A DNA stretch of 64,000 nucleotides, taken from the NCBI RefSeq assembly GCF_947241705.1, contig NC_079265.1, forward strand, positions 248,001-312,000, written 5' to 3'. The notes under the pieces were generated by a model. The model was not told the DNA's origin, did no database searches, and worked only from the letters and a program-made list of their open reading frames with translations. Position 1 is the stretch's first letter; each line of letters begins with the position of its first letter. Made by a program: the position numbers and the translations under genes. This DNA comes from Saccharomyces mikatae IFO 1815 (Eukaryota; Ascomycota; Saccharomycetes; Saccharomycetales; Saccharomycetaceae). Shown here piece after piece: positions 38,056 through 49,033 of the stretch.

Positions 38056-41000
38056 ATGTACAAGCTACAAGTGGTTTTGGTGCCTCCGAGTCTTCAGGCG
38101 ACGACGCCAATGCAGTTTGGCTACGGACCAACCATCGCCGAATCTTCCCAATTGCTGCCAAACAGAACTAGCATCGCACAAAGTGCCGGGGACGCCTCTC
38201 TGCAGTATGCAAACTTGAGATCTGCTAATGTGAGTTTCTCCCCTACTTATTTCAGTCAGTCGAGGTTTAAGAAGTTTCTTATATTTACTAAGCCAGCAAG
38301 TACGCTGTTGGAGTTAAGTGATGAAATTATTGGTAAGTGTGAAAAAATGTATCCAAGTCTGCAGGAGGATATTGAGGTCCTGAGTTTGCAAGACAACAGT
38401 GGTTGTGATCTTGACCCCGATTTCTTGGTCAAAGATGTTTTCAACATCAATAATATCGTGAGAGTTATATTAAAGAACGAGATAGATCTGGACGAGTCCG
38501 CACCGGTATCGCTTTATAGGTCGGTGAAACGATCTAAACTGAACAATGGTTCGCCTCAGTCGGTGCAACCGCAGCAATCGCTTCCCTCCTCTTCTGGTGT
38601 TCTTAGAATTGCAAAGAAAAGGCCACCAACAGGAACCACAACAACAACAACCATACGCAGCGCAACTAATGGATCTATGAGAATTTCTACTCCATTGGCT
38701 AGACAAATATACCCTCCACCTTCTTCGAAGATTATCTCCAACAATTCGGACGATGAAGACGAAGACGTTGGTGAGAGATCCTTTTTGCCGCCTCCTACAC
38801 AGCCCCAGTCACCTCCTATAAGAATCAGTTCAGGAATTGATACAGGTAAAAAAATTAAGTCAAGTATCATCGAGGAAGATATTGTGTCCAGGTCGGAAAC
38901 CGTGGACCCCGATAAATCAAAGCAGCAACGGCTTTTGTCTGGGACCCCCATAATGTCTACTATGACCCCAAATAGAGTAACTCTTACCGGTCAAAGAGTC
39001 GTGTCTGAACACGCACACAAGAATGAATTGATTTTTTCAGCTTCAACTTCTTCTTCTTCTTCTTTGGCTAATAACGGAGCCGCCGCCACGGTAGTCGTCA
39101 CAGGCCAGGACTCTCATAGGAAACCGCCCGTAACTACTCCAAGAATAACATCGGGAATGTTAAGAATCCCTGAGCCAAGAATTTCAGAGATTGAAAAAGA
39201 GTTAAAAGAGGGACCTTCCAGTCCGGCTTCCATCTTGCCTGCTAAGGCTACAAAAATTCCAATGAAAAAGCCTTATTTGGAAAATGGTGACGACTATGAA
39301 TCGGACGTGAGCTCAAGCAGCGAAAATCAAGAAACCCCTGAGACAGAGCCACATTCAAAGGCTTCATTGCAACGTAGCCAAAGCTCAATTGCAGATAATA
39401 ATGGTTCTCCCGTGAAGAATAGTCCTCTTGGTGATGCCATGCCACACAATGTTCATTTAGCGGAACTTCCTAAGGCAGGCGGTACCTCCATCAGTAAATT
39501 TTCAAATAAAGAATCCTTGGAAAACCAGCAAGAAGAACAACCGCTGAGAAAGAGTTCGCTGGAAACTATAGTTGAGAAAAAATCGCAGGCAGATCCCTCT
39601 AATGTGGTGGAGTCAAGAAGAATGGATGGTTTCCCAGACGATAGTCACGGGAGAGGAAAAGAAGAGTCGAATGACAAACTCTCGCAAAAAGAAAACTTAC
39701 CAACAATTTCTCGTAATAATAAACCAATGTCTGCATCCTTCAATAAGCCTAATGGGAAGGAGGACTCGTTAGGCAAAAAAGTTGCTATGAGCCATCGCGT
39801 ACCAAAAGGAGATGGCGCAAATCTCAATAATTTCATTGAAGGTGATGATAACGATGATGATGAGGCAGACACCACCGTACGTATTGTTCATCAAGATTCT
39901 GATTCTTCTACTTTCGCAAAGTCCGACCTTTTTAAGATGATCGAAGGTGATGATACTGACCTACCGCAATGGTTCAAAGGTAAAAATTCGAGAAAAGTAT
40001 TTACTTCCGGGAATTCCAGAAATTCAAAACCTTATACTACAGTTTTGAATAAGGACATAGACAATTCTAAGCCAGACCCAAGAAATATACTACCTCAAAG
40101 AACACCAAGAAGTGCGGCTAAGAGGGCCGCCCAATTATTGGCGGGCGCTAAGAAAAACGAGGCTCCAAGAAAAGTCACTGAAGATTCTAGCTCAGCAGCA
40201 TCTACTGATGATGAATCAGAAAGTGGCATTGAAACGGATGTGTCATCAGATGATGGTCTTAGAAGAAAAAATCAGTCAGTGACAAAGAATGGGCCAAAGG
40301 ATATTTCTTTGCATTTATTGAAAGGCAGTGTTGTTCCACCAACAGATGTGGCAGTAGTTAATAAAGAAGAAGGTGGCGAAGAAAGAAATGATAGAAAGGC
40401 TATTCAAAAAATGCCTGAGAATGACATTAAGCCCGGTTCGAAGACAGGCCACACCTCTAAAATTTCACAACCTTCAACAGCTGATAATGAAATAAGTGAG
40501 CAAATGGCCAAAAGCTTCTACCCAAATTCAAACAAGAAACAAAATGAACGAAACATGACACAAACCAAAACATTGCCATCGGTATCCTCTCCTACTGTTA
40601 CTAGCGCCCCTTCGGTAGCTACAAAAGCAACCTCATCATCTACTGAGGAACTTAATCACAAAAATGCTAAAATAAAAGCCAAGAATGAGTCTGCAAAGTC
40701 CGAAAAACAACGGAAAGAAACGCCTTCAAAGATTAGAGATCTGAAAACCGCTACTACAGAAGCCGAAGAATCAATACCTAAGGTAGACAAACAAACGGAG
40801 GAGTCCAAAGAATCAAAAGAGGTACCTGTCAGTATACGGGATACCAATAACACCAATACGCTGAATGAGAATGAAGCCTCCAAAATCAATCAGTTGACTC
40901 AGAAAAAGGTAAATATCAGGAATCACTCAAAAGAAGGCAAGACACAGCTTGTTAAGCCTAGTGCAAATGATAAATTGAAGGATTTGAAGGCCAAATTTAC

Positions 41001-41703
41001 TAATAGTAAAACATTCGTGCCACCAGGTATAATTTCTCACGAGAAACATGATTCTAATTTAAGAGATGGTGATTCTAACTCGTCAGGTTCTTCTACAGAA
41101 GAGGAGTCCAGTTCATCTTCTTCCTCTGATGAAGAAATTTCAACATCAAGAAAAGCCAGAAGAGTTGTTGTAAATACGCCAAGAGAACCAGTTAGATCTT
41201 CATCTTCCAAAATTGAGGCACCCTCTTCGTTGACGACCCAAAGAAACAATGCCACACCTAATAAAGTCCCCGTTACAAAATTGATGGACATGTCGTCTCC
41301 ACCAGCTGTCGAATCCAAAACCCCTTCAAAACCTTCTAGTATTCTTCACGATCTTCCAAGAAAAGTCCGTCCTTCTTTGAGTTCATTATCCGATCTTGTT
41401 TCAAGGGGTATTCCGGATGTGAAGGAAAAAACTTCCAAATCAAGTGGGAAGCCACAACCAAAAGCCTCTTTGAGTAGTGAGGATGAATCGAGTCCTGATT
41501 CAGAGTCAAACTCTAGCTCTGATTCCCTCTCTGATTCCAGTTCAGATTCCAGTAGATCTAATTCAGATTCAAGTGACTCTAGTGATTCTTCTGACGATAG
41601 CAAAAGTTTTATAAGTGCAAAATCCGCTAGTGCCGCTTTAGGTAAAAAGAAGAAACCTAGTGGTGGATTTGCATCCTTAATAAAAGATTTTAAGAAAAAA
41701 TGA
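38056..41703 (+). CDS. NET1: Net1 nucleolar anchor of Cdc14 (RENT complex)
   Basis: A 1215-residue nucleolar protein. Net1 holds the phosphatase Cdc14 in the nucleolus until anaphase, takes part in rDNA silencing with Sir2, and stimulates RNA polymerase I. The first 140 residues are the folded, conserved part. The rest is disordered, with many Ser-Pro/Thr-Pro sites and acidic serine runs such as SSSSSDEE near 1010 and Ser/Asp repeats near 1145-1180. The C-terminus [19 protein letters not shown] is basic. The start is the ATG at 38056 ([11 protein letters not shown]); the frame opens seven codons earlier only at a TTG. Roughly 25 residues longer than in S. cerevisiae and clearly divergent in the middle. 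Confidence 0.95.
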   Translation: MYKLQVVLVPPSLQATTPMQFGYGPTIAESSQLLPNRTSIAQSAGDASLQYANLRSANVSFSPTYFSQSRFKKFLIFTKPASTLLELSDEIIGKCEKMYPSLQEDIEVLSLQDNSGCDLDPDFLVKDVFNINNIVRVILKNEIDLDESAPVSLYRSVKRSKLNNGSPQSVQPQQSLPSSSGVLRIAKKRPPTGTTTTTTIRSATNGSMRISTPLARQIYPPPSSKIISNNSDDEDEDVGERSFLPPPTQPQSPPIRISSGIDTGKKIKSSIIEEDIVSRSETVDPDKSKQQRLLSGTPIMSTMTPNRVTLTGQRVVSEHAHKNELIFSASTSSSSSLANNGAAATVVVTGQDSHRKPPVTTPRITSGMLRIPEPRISEIEKELKEGPSSPASILPAKATKIPMKKPYLENGDDYESDVSSSSENQETPETEPHSKASLQRSQSSIADNNGSPVKNSPLGDAMPHNVHLAELPKAGGTSISKFSNKESLENQQEEQPLRKSSLETIVEKKSQADPSNVVESRRMDGFPDDSHGRGKEESNDKLSQKENLPTISRNNKPMSASFNKPNGKEDSLGKKVAMSHRVPKGDGANLNNFIEGDDNDDDEADTTVRIVHQDSDSSTFAKSDLFKMIEGDDTDLPQWFKGKNSRKVFTSGNSRNSKPYTTVLNKDIDNSKPDPRNILPQRTPRSAAKRAAQLLAGAKKNEAPRKVTEDSSSAASTDDESESGIETDVSSDDGLRRKNQSVTKNGPKDISLHLLKGSVVPPTDVAVVNKEEGGEERNDRKAIQKMPENDIKPGSKTGHTSKISQPSTADNEISEQMAKSFYPNSNKKQNERNMTQTKTLPSVSSPTVTSAPSVATKATSSSTEELNHKNAKIKAKNESAKSEKQRKETPSKIRDLKTATTEAEESIPKVDKQTEESKESKEVPVSIRDTNNTNTLNENEASKINQLTQKKVNIRNHSKEGKTQLVKPSANDKLKDLKAKFTNSKTFVPPGIISHEKHDSNLRDGDSNSSGSSTEEESSSSSSSDEEISTSRKARRVVVNTPREPVRSSSSKIEAPSSLTTQRNNATPNKVPVTKLMDMSSPPAVESKTPSKPSSILHDLPRKVRPSLSSLSDLVSRGIPDVKEKTSKSSGKPQPKASLSSEDESSPDSESNSSSDSLSDSSSDSSRSNSDSSDSSDSSDDSKSFISAKSASAALGKKKKPSGGFASLIKDFKKK

Positions 41704-42061
41704 TACCTGGAAATCTTAGTATAATACACTTCATTGAAAGCTAGTAAAAAAAAATCAAGCATATAAAAGTAATAAATATTTCAAAAATCTTCTTATACTA
41801 TTTTTATCTGATTTCTTTACCAAGTTAATGACTAAGCTTTTGAGGTAAAAATCACTCTCTAAAACAGGAGTTTTTTTTTTCAGGTCTACTACAAATCTGA
41901 AGCAAAATCTCAAATTTATTGTTTAGTGACAATATCATTCTAACAAAGAAAAGTTAAATCTTTAGGAAAAGAGAAACTGGTATTAATTACATAAGATTAG
42001 CTAATTAGTAATGCAAAACGAAGGCCTTTAAAAATAAACCATTAAAAAAAAAAAAATCCCC
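41704..42061. other. NET1/SMC3 convergent intergenic region (358 bp)
   Basis: A very AT-rich gap with several A and T homopolymer runs, consistent with two facing 3' ends. A 138-codon minus-strand frame (41346-41762) starts here and runs antisense over the NET1 acidic-serine region; it matches the dubious S. cerevisiae ORF APQ13 (YJL075C) in place and is not called. Confidence 0.6.
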
Positions 42062-45000
42062 TCAAACTTCAGCAAATTTATTGCTACCCCTTATAAACCC
42101 GATTGCTTCTTCTCTATTGACTTCAATAACGGTGGATATTTTATTCTCGTACTTAACGCGGAAGAATTTGTCTGCAACTTGTAACATATCTGTTCTGAAT
42201 GTCGTGCAGATAAACTGAGCATTCTTTGACAATTCCTTTATTAACGTAGCGACAGCAGTTCTATACTGCTTATCTAATGCTGCATCAATTTCATCAAACA
42301 AGTAGAAGGAAGCAGGGTCAACCATTTGGATTGCCAAGATTAAAGCAATGGCACATACTGTCTTCTGACCGCCTGACAGTTGTTCTACATGTAATTGCTC
42401 ATTTTGTTTAGAGTTGAAGGAAACAGAAATCGAAACACCAGTGTACATAATGTCGCCATCCTTGCTACTTGTTCTTTCACTGGAAGCGACATCCATATCA
42501 TCGTCAATACTATCCATCTGGTCCTTAGTGTCATCTCTGCGATGGATAACCAATTTAGCAATACCTCTAGGTACCAATCTTTCGAAAACAGCTTCAAAAT
42601 TTTCAGAAACCTTTTGGAAAGTAGAATCAACCGCATTAACTTTTTGTTGTTTTAGCTTAACAATTAAGTCTTGAATAGAGTCTTTAGACTCATCTAACTC
42701 TGAAGCTCTTTCTGAAAGGTCCTTGCGTTTTTCGTCAAATTTTTTGAAGTTCTCAAATGCTCTCTTATTTACGTTCTTCAAACCTGAAATCTCTGTGTTC
42801 ATATCGTTTAGCTTCTGTAATAACTGATCACTTGTTATATCACTGAAATCATTCACGAGAGCATCTTCCGGCAATAGTCCGATTTCTCTAATTCTTTGTT
42901 GCAATTCTTCCCTTCTAGTAACCAATGTTGTTTTCTTGATCATCGTCTTTTCCACACTTTTTTGGAAATTGTCAAGTTTTTTTAATAGCAAACGCTGCTG
43001 ATTGTTCGCCTTTTCTAGCAGTTTTTTATTATTAGTTTCTTCGGCAACGAGCTTTTCAATTTCCCTTTGAATGGCACTTAATTCTAATATAGCGTTCTCA
43101 TGCTGCTTCCCGACACTTTCCTTCTCTAATTGCAATTCTTTCAATTCATCTTGCAGACCTAAAATAAATGCGTCACCAATTTCAGACACCTTAGCTTGAA
43201 GGTCACTTTCCTGCGGAATAAGTTTAGAGTCCAATTCTGCATTCAGTGAATCAATATTTGTGGTTATACCTTCTAATGCCTCTGATGTAACATTTAACTT
43301 ATTATGCACTACGCCGATTTCTTTTGTTAAAGACTCTAGCTTTCTCTTCTCTTCTATCGAGAGTTCGCTATCGAAATTCTGGAGCAAATCATTTTCGTAT
43401 GTTTTCAGCTTTTCTTGAGCAAATGTGAGATTTGTATTCAGCTTTTCTAATTTAACAACAATAGCATTTAAAGATTCCTCGAGAATCAATTTTTCGTTTT
43501 TTTTGGTGTTCAGCGATGTTCTATATATCTCAATGTTTGTCAAGACGGACTCCCTTTCATTAGAGACTCTTCTTATACTACCATTTACCTGGTCAATTTC
43601 GGCATCGATATCATTTAGTTCATTCCTTACTATTTCTAGTTCATCGATTATTTTCTTGTGCTGGCTTCTTGATTCGTTCAAGTTCTTTAACGAATCCAAA
43701 CGAGTTCTTTTGTGTTGGTCAAGATACCCACCTGTAAGTACACCTCTTTTGTCCGCTCTGTCACCATCCAAGGTGATAGCATTGAGCTTATGCTTTTTAG
43801 CTAATTTTAAACCTTGGCCCAGATCTTTAACGACAATAGTTCTTCCGAAGACATGTTTAACGGCTTTCTCAAATCTGGGTTGGTATTTAATTTTCTTTAT
43901 CAAGGGGGTAAACTGAATCTGAGTGGTGGTATTTGAGGGGAATTTAACATCACTGTCTAAAGATAACCTGTTTAATGGGATAAAAGTCACTCTTCCACCT
44001 TTCATACGATATAATTCGTTCATAATTAAAGTGGCTGTTTCCTCGGTATCTACTACAACATGAAAAAGAGAATTACCCCCGATCACTTCAGCACATGCTT
44101 TGTATTTATCATTGACCTTAATCAGTTCACCTAATGTCCCAAATACAGATTCCGGTGATATCTTTAATTTCTCTGTAATTTCTTTAACATTTATTATACC
44201 GTTCGCTAACGACCTGCTCATGGTTTCATTGACATTACGTTGATTTTGATTGACGTCACTTAGTAAAGTTTCCAAGACTGTTTGCAGTTTTTGTTCCTTT
44301 CTCCACAATTCTTTACGGGTATCTAAACTTCCATTCAGTTTCTGCTTCAAATTAATCAATTCCGAATCAAAATCTTCTAATTGACCCTTGATGTCTGGTC
44401 CATTTACAGAATCAATCAACTCTTCAATCTCTCCATCAATCTTAGAATATTGTTCCTTAAGAGAGGCACGCTCGGTTTGTAGTTTATTTCCTTGTTCATT
44501 TAGGTTTTGAACTGAAGATTTCAATTCTTCAATTTCTGAATAAATCCACGCATCGCGTTCCTCCTTTGATTTAAAACGAGCATATTCTCCTTTTTTCAAA
44601 ATTAAGTCTCTTTGCTTTTGCTGTAAGGAAGCCAACTGGAGTTTGTACATTGCTTCTTCCTTTGTAAGCTCTTGATACCTAGGCAAAATCTTCGACAACT
44701 TTTTTTTCCTCTGCCGAATTATGGATTTGATCTCTTCCAAAGTCGTGCTATCCAAGCTTCTCTGCTCACTGTTTGACTCAATTTGTAGTTCAACCTCTTT
44801 TATCTTGACGTTAACGTCGGTTAAATTCTGAGAAGTCTCAGACTCCCGCAGTTTTGCTTGCTGTAAATCCGTTGTATTTTTGATCTTTAATGAAGCCTCG
44901 ATATTCGATAGTTTTTTGGAAACTTGTTCAATCATATCTTCTCTTTTATCCAACTCTTGAATGTATTGTTCAGAAGAGTATACAGTATTGTTGTAATCAC

Positions 45001-45751
45001 CATCTAGCCTTTCCATCTGATTGATAACATCATTCAGTTCTCGGTCATACAAAGTGTATTGATAAATCTTTCTCTTACGCTCCAACTCATTGTATTTTTC
45101 CAATTCTTTACGTTCTTGTTCCATTTCAGTTAGTTTTGAATTCAGCTCATCCATTTCTTTATTAATTTGAAATTTTTTCTGTTCTGTTTCCTCCATCTTT
45201 TTCAATGAAGCCTTCAATTTGACTTCGAACGACTTCGCTCCTACAACATCTTCTAACAGCTGCAATCTTTCTTTATCCTTAGCATTAGTCAAAGCAACTA
45301 TTTTACCCTGTGGCACTATATTATAAGGATTATTCATTGAAAAACCAGCAGTTTCCAACATCCTAACTATGTCTCCCTTAGTCACATTTCTGTCATTCAG
45401 CTGATAGTCATCCTTTTTCAGTCCTACTGTCCTTCTAATTGTCACCTCGTCATCACCTCTCGAAAGCACACCAGAGGGCAATATCATGGAATGATCCGGA
45501 TCGTGGAATACAATCTCTACTGAGGCACTCATCACTGAACCACCCGAGCCTTGATGGATAAGTCCCTGCCTTTCCTCTCTCTTGAGATTAGAGTAATCAT
45601 CACTCAGAACAAATCTAATGGCAGCAAAGAAGTTAGATTTACCTGATCCATTAGACCCAATGATAACATTCTGATGCGGCGAGAAATTATCGATAATTGT
45701 TTCGTTTCTGTAGGTTTTGAAACCCTTAATAATCACTCTCTTGATATACAT
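42062..45751 (-). CDS. SMC3: Cohesin ATPase subunit Smc3
   Basis: A 1229-residue SMC ATPase of the cohesin ring. The N-terminal head has Walker A GSNGSGKSN at 33-41. Lys112 and Lys113 (GLKKDDY), the Eco1 acetylation pair that locks cohesion, are present. A long coiled coil is broken by the hinge at about 520-680 (glycines in GVLTGGYLDQHKRTR near its end). The C-terminal head has the ABC signature LSGGQKT and Walker B FYLFDEIDAALD. The start is the ATG at 45751 (MYIKRVIIKGF). One further codon upstream is GTG. The gene is divergent from JEM1 with an MCB between them. Confidence 0.97.
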   Translation of the reverse strand: MYIKRVIIKGFKTYRNETIIDNFSPHQNVIIGSNGSGKSNFFAAIRFVLSDDYSNLKREERQGLIHQGSGGSVMSASVEIVFHDPDHSMILPSGVLSRGDDEVTIRRTVGLKKDDYQLNDRNVTKGDIVRMLETAGFSMNNPYNIVPQGKIVALTNAKDKERLQLLEDVVGAKSFEVKLKASLKKMEETEQKKFQINKEMDELNSKLTEMEQERKELEKYNELERKRKIYQYTLYDRELNDVINQMERLDGDYNNTVYSSEQYIQELDKREDMIEQVSKKLSNIEASLKIKNTTDLQQAKLRESETSQNLTDVNVKIKEVELQIESNSEQRSLDSTTLEEIKSIIRQRKKKLSKILPRYQELTKEEAMYKLQLASLQQKQRDLILKKGEYARFKSKEERDAWIYSEIEELKSSVQNLNEQGNKLQTERASLKEQYSKIDGEIEELIDSVNGPDIKGQLEDFDSELINLKQKLNGSLDTRKELWRKEQKLQTVLETLLSDVNQNQRNVNETMSRSLANGIINVKEITEKLKISPESVFGTLGELIKVNDKYKACAEVIGGNSLFHVVVDTEETATLIMNELYRMKGGRVTFIPLNRLSLDSDVKFPSNTTTQIQFTPLIKKIKYQPRFEKAVKHVFGRTIVVKDLGQGLKLAKKHKLNAITLDGDRADKRGVLTGGYLDQHKRTRLDSLKNLNESRSQHKKIIDELEIVRNELNDIDAEIDQVNGSIRRVSNERESVLTNIEIYRTSLNTKKNEKLILEESLNAIVVKLEKLNTNLTFAQEKLKTYENDLLQNFDSELSIEEKRKLESLTKEIGVVHNKLNVTSEALEGITTNIDSLNAELDSKLIPQESDLQAKVSEIGDAFILGLQDELKELQLEKESVGKQHENAILELSAIQREIEKLVAEETNNKKLLEKANNQQRLLLKKLDNFQKSVEKTMIKKTTLVTRREELQQRIREIGLLPEDALVNDFSDITSDQLLQKLNDMNTEISGLKNVNKRAFENFKKFDEKRKDLSERASELDESKDSIQDLIVKLKQQKVNAVDSTFQKVSENFEAVFERLVPRGIAKLVIHRRDDTKDQMDSIDDDMDVASSERTSSKDGDIMYTGVSISVSFNSKQNEQLHVEQLSGGQKTVCAIALILAIQMVDPASFYLFDEIDAALDKQYRTAVATLIKELSKNAQFICTTFRTDMLQVADKFFRVKYENKISTVIEVNREEAIGFIRGSNKFAEV

Positions 45752-45865
45752 CACAGACTTGAACTATTTCTCTCGCTCTACTGGGCACTTCTTTCAGAGA
45801 AGGTTGCGAAACTGCATGAATATGAGGTTGAAAACTCATCTAAAGTGAAGTTTATTCTTTTCTTT

Positions 45866-45871
45866 ACGCGT
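45866..45871. promoter_or_regulatory. MluI cell-cycle box (MCB) upstream of SMC3
   Basis: ACGCGT, the MBF site, lies 115 bp upstream of the SMC3 ATG and 200 bp from JEM1, and a second CGCG follows at once. SMC3 is expressed at G1/S in S. cerevisiae, so this is a reasonable cause. The 321-bp SMC3/JEM1 gap shows nothing else I can name. Confidence 0.65.
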
Positions 45872-46072
45872 CGCGTTCTTGAGACTTTTTTCTGTGGGTT
45901 CCTAACAATGAAATGTGACAGGTGTACATATCGATAGTTGGCGAGAAGAAATCATAGCTACTTAAAATTGTTTCGAAAGGAAGGATTTAGTCGTAAGAGC
46001 GGCCCAACAAGTTCTGCTCATCGTTTGCTTGTTCTAATATCAAGGTTGGTCAGAAGGTCTACGAGGAAAAGT

Positions 46073-48022
46073 ATGATACTGATTGCAGGATACTGTCTAT
46101 TGATCTATAGTATTATTTTACCAGCATTGATATCGGCCACTAAATCATGTGATTTAGATGAGTTGCAAAAATTAAACAAGAATTTGAAAGTAGACACTGA
46201 GTCATTGACAAAATATCAATGGATTGCAGGACAGCTGGAACACAATTGCTTGACAGCAGAACTTGAAAGCGAGAATATCACAGATGTTATTCAACTGGCT
46301 AATCAAGTATACTACAAAATCGGGCTGATCCAAATGTCCAATGACCAGCACTTGAGGGCCATTGATGTATTTGAGAAAATCATAATTGATGAAACTTACA
46401 GGGATTCTTTTGGAAGGCTAGCCGAAAAGAGACTTCAAGAGCTCTATATGGATTTCGGTATGTGGGACAAAGTGCATCAGAAGAATGAAAATTATGAAAA
46501 ATATTTGTCTTTGAATGAAACCATCAGAAAAAAAATACTGTCCAAAGATGTTTCTGTGGAGAAAGATATTTCTGAGCTACTTCGCATAACACCCTACGAT
46601 ATTAATATGCTCTCTACGCACATTGATGTTCTTTTCCATAAATTAGCTGACGAAATTGACATTTCATTAGCTGCTGCCATCATTTTGGACTACGAAACAA
46701 TCCTTGACAAGCATTTGGCCACCCTAAGTTTAGATAGTCGACTATCTATCCATTATATAATATCTGTCTTACAGACATTCGTGCTTAACTCAGATGCATC
46801 CTTCAATTTAAGAAAGTGCTTGTCTATTGATATGGACTACGATAAATGCAAAAGGTTAAGCCTGACGATTTCTAAGTTAAACAAAGTGAATCCATCCAAA
46901 AGACAGATCCTGGATCCAGAACTGTATGCATTCGAGCGCAGAGAATCCACATATTGGGACATGATTATTGATTTCTACTTGAGGGATGAAAAGCCATTTA
47001 TTGCACCGATGAAAATTCTCAACAAGGATATAACGTTCAAGAACAATTACTCATTTTTAGAAGAGATTATCAAACAATTAATACAAGATGTTCAACTATC
47101 GAGACCCTTAACGACAAACTTATTTGACGATTCTTCAAAAACAGATTATACGTCCAAACCAAAATCATACTATCATACTGATTATCTAGTATACATTGAT
47201 TCTATTCTTTGTCAGGCCTCTAGTATGAGTTCAGATGTTAAAAGATCTAAATTGACTGCACCATTTTGTAAAAAAATACTAAAGTATTCATTAACATTAG
47301 AAACATGGAACCACTATCAAGATGCGAAGTCTCAGCAGAAACGTTTACCTGACACAGTATTGGACGACGTATGGAATTCTAATCCTCATTTATTAATGTT
47401 TATGATCAATTCGATTTTGAGAAAAAGTAAGTCTAAACACCACTCCCAGTCGGGAAGGCAGTTACACGACCAGATAAACAAATTCTTTCAAGATAACGGC
47501 CTTTCGGAGTCAACCAATCCATATGTAATAAAGAACTTCCGATTATTACAGAAACAATTACAAACGTTTAAAGAGCAGAAGCATCGGAACTTCAACCAGC
47601 AGTATTTTCAACAACAACAACAACAACAGCAGCAGCAGCAACAATACCAACGACAACAAGCCCCCCCACAAGGGTCTAGTTATGACCCAAAAAAGGACTA
47701 TTATAAAATTCTAGGAGTTTCACCTAATGCTAATTCAAAAGAGATAAGAAAAGCATACTTGAACCTAACAAAAAAATACCATCCAGATAAGATAAAGGCA
47801 AACCATAATGACAAAAAAGAATCAATTCATGAAACCATGTCACAAATCAATGAGGCATACGAAACATTAAGCGATGAGGATAAAAGAAAAGAATATGATC
47901 TTTCCAAGTCTAACCCTCGCCGAAACACATTTGCTCAGGGGCCAAGACAAAATAATATGTTTAAGAACCCAGGAAATGGTTTCCCCTTTGGAAACAGCTT
48001 TAAAATGAATTTTGGATTCTGA
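46073..48022 (+). CDS. JEM1: Jem1 ER-lumenal J-domain protein
   Basis: A 649-residue ER DnaJ co-chaperone of Kar2 (BiP), needed for nuclear fusion in mating and for ER-associated degradation. The N-terminus [22 protein letters not shown] is a clear signal or anchor segment. The J domain is near the C-terminus at about 541-610 with the HPD motif at 570-572. A run of 12 glutamines just before it separates it from the helical body. The C-terminal tail is Gly/Phe/Asn-rich ([13 protein letters not shown]). The start is the first ATG; the frame is open 45 codons further upstream only from a TTG. Slightly longer than the 645-residue S. cerevisiae protein. Confidence 0.95.
   Translation: MILIAGYCLLIYSIILPALISATKSCDLDELQKLNKNLKVDTESLTKYQWIAGQLEHNCLTAELESENITDVIQLANQVYYKIGLIQMSNDQHLRAIDVFEKIIIDETYRDSFGRLAEKRLQELYMDFGMWDKVHQKNENYEKYLSLNETIRKKILSKDVSVEKDISELLRITPYDINMLSTHIDVLFHKLADEIDISLAAAIILDYETILDKHLATLSLDSRLSIHYIISVLQTFVLNSDASFNLRKCLSIDMDYDKCKRLSLTISKLNKVNPSKRQILDPELYAFERRESTYWDMIIDFYLRDEKPFIAPMKILNKDITFKNNYSFLEEIIKQLIQDVQLSRPLTTNLFDDSSKTDYTSKPKSYYHTDYLVYIDSILCQASSMSSDVKRSKLTAPFCKKILKYSLTLETWNHYQDAKSQQKRLPDTVLDDVWNSNPHLLMFMINSILRKSKSKHHSQSGRQLHDQINKFFQDNGLSESTNPYVIKNFRLLQKQLQTFKEQKHRNFNQQYFQQQQQQQQQQQQYQRQQAPPQGSSYDPKKDYYKILGVSPNANSKEIRKAYLNLTKKYHPDKIKANHNDKKESIHETMSQINEAYETLSDEDKRKEYDLSKSNPRRNTFAQGPRQNNMFKNPGNGFPFGNSFKMNFGF
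47609..47644 (+). repeat. Polyglutamine (CAA/CAG) tract in JEM1
   Basis: Twelve consecutive Gln codons (six CAA, four CAG, two CAA) precede the J domain and are followed by a further Gln-rich stretch. The mixture of codons should reduce slippage. The tract probably acts as a flexible linker. Confidence 0.85.
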
Positions 48023-48066
48023 TAGATTACGTTTAATTTGCGTTCACTAGGATATCATAGCAAACG

Positions 48067-48084
48067 ATATATATAAATATATAT
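48067..48084. terminator. AT run between JEM1 and PSF2, shared 3'-end element
   Basis: Two ATATAT blocks lie in the 108-bp gap of this convergent pair and supply UAUAUA to both transcripts. Confidence 0.45.
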
Positions 48085-48130
48085 GGGAAAACCACTGAGT
48101 AGTCTGATCTCTATAGAGTTAGCCATCTTT

Positions 48131-48766
48131 CTAAGTATTGAATTCTTCATCGTTTTCACCACCGGTAAGAGATGCGGAGTGAATTTCTCGAAGTTTGTCC
48201 ATGATTTCAGTAATGAACGGCCTCAGCTCATTGATTTCTAGAAGGCTCAGATTATCCAATTGTAAATGAGACTCATTCAGATATTTAAGACCTTTCAACA
48301 CTTTAGCCTGCCTTATTTCCCTTAAATCTTGTATTTTACCGCGTAATTCGTGAATGGGATCATGAAAATCATCCTTGGCTTTACTGAAAAGTATACGCGC
48401 CAAAACAAGCCAATTCCACGGCAGTTCACTAAACCTATCAGGATGAGTTTTCTCGTACTGTATTTTTTTATCGAGCTCTTTCGTTGTTAACCACTGTGGT
48501 GCTACGATACTACACTTGGATTGCTGCTTCAATAGAAGGGCGATCCAAAGAGCTACTTCTGTGGAACGCATAGCTACCATATTATTTAAAGCTTTATCAT
48601 CCGTAGTAATCAGTTGCCAGCTGGTATAGTTTCCTGCTCCTCTATCATTCCTATGAATTTTTTGGCGTGTTGTTATTCTGGGAAAAATCTTTATCGGTTC
48701 ATTTTCCACAATAAATTGTATCTCTTCTGATGAGAAAGTCTGCTGCAAATGTGCTGGTAATGACAT
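48131..48766 (-). CDS. PSF2: GINS subunit Psf2
   Basis: A 211-residue GINS subunit. GINS joins Mcm2-7 and Cdc45 to form the CMG replicative helicase. The start MSLPAHLQQTFSSEEIQFIVENEPIKIFPRI contains the small N-terminal B-domain, typical of Psf2. The helical A-domain follows, with WLTTKELDKKIQYEKTHPDRFSELPW as the best conserved part. The last 15 residues are acidic. It is about two residues shorter than in S. cerevisiae. Psf2 functions at the same step as Dpb11, also in this window. Its ATG is 267 bp from the likely start of ARG2. Confidence 0.95.
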   Translation of the reverse strand: MSLPAHLQQTFSSEEIQFIVENEPIKIFPRITTRQKIHRNDRGAGNYTSWQLITTDDKALNNMVAMRSTEVALWIALLLKQQSKCSIVAPQWLTTKELDKKIQYEKTHPDRFSELPWNWLVLARILFSKAKDDFHDPIHELRGKIQDLREIRQAKVLKGLKYLNESHLQLDNLSLLEINELRPFITEIMDKLREIHSASLTGGENDEEFNT

Positions 48767-49033
48767 ATTTTAAAAATTTGCCCTATGTTGAGTTGGTGTG
48801 CCAACACTATATTTTATAGAACATTTTTTATTTACCTTTAAGCTTACGTTTTAGACGATTGATTTTTTTTTATTGCAATGGAAATATCTCAAGAAATTTC
48901 ATACAAGAAAAATAGCTTTAGTCATCACTGCTCTTCGAGTAGAGTCATAAAGAGAAGTTTCGACAAAATTGTAAAAGTACACAAATTCAAGGATAGGGTT
49001 GTCAATCGAAAGGATCTCTCGAATACTTTTGTC

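Noticed and set aside
41346-41762. A 138-codon minus-strand frame over the NET1 3' end (APQ13/YJL075C position)
   Set aside because: It is ATG-initiated but lies antisense to the Ser/Asp-rich end of NET1, whose codons leave the other strand open. The S. cerevisiae counterpart is regarded as dubious.
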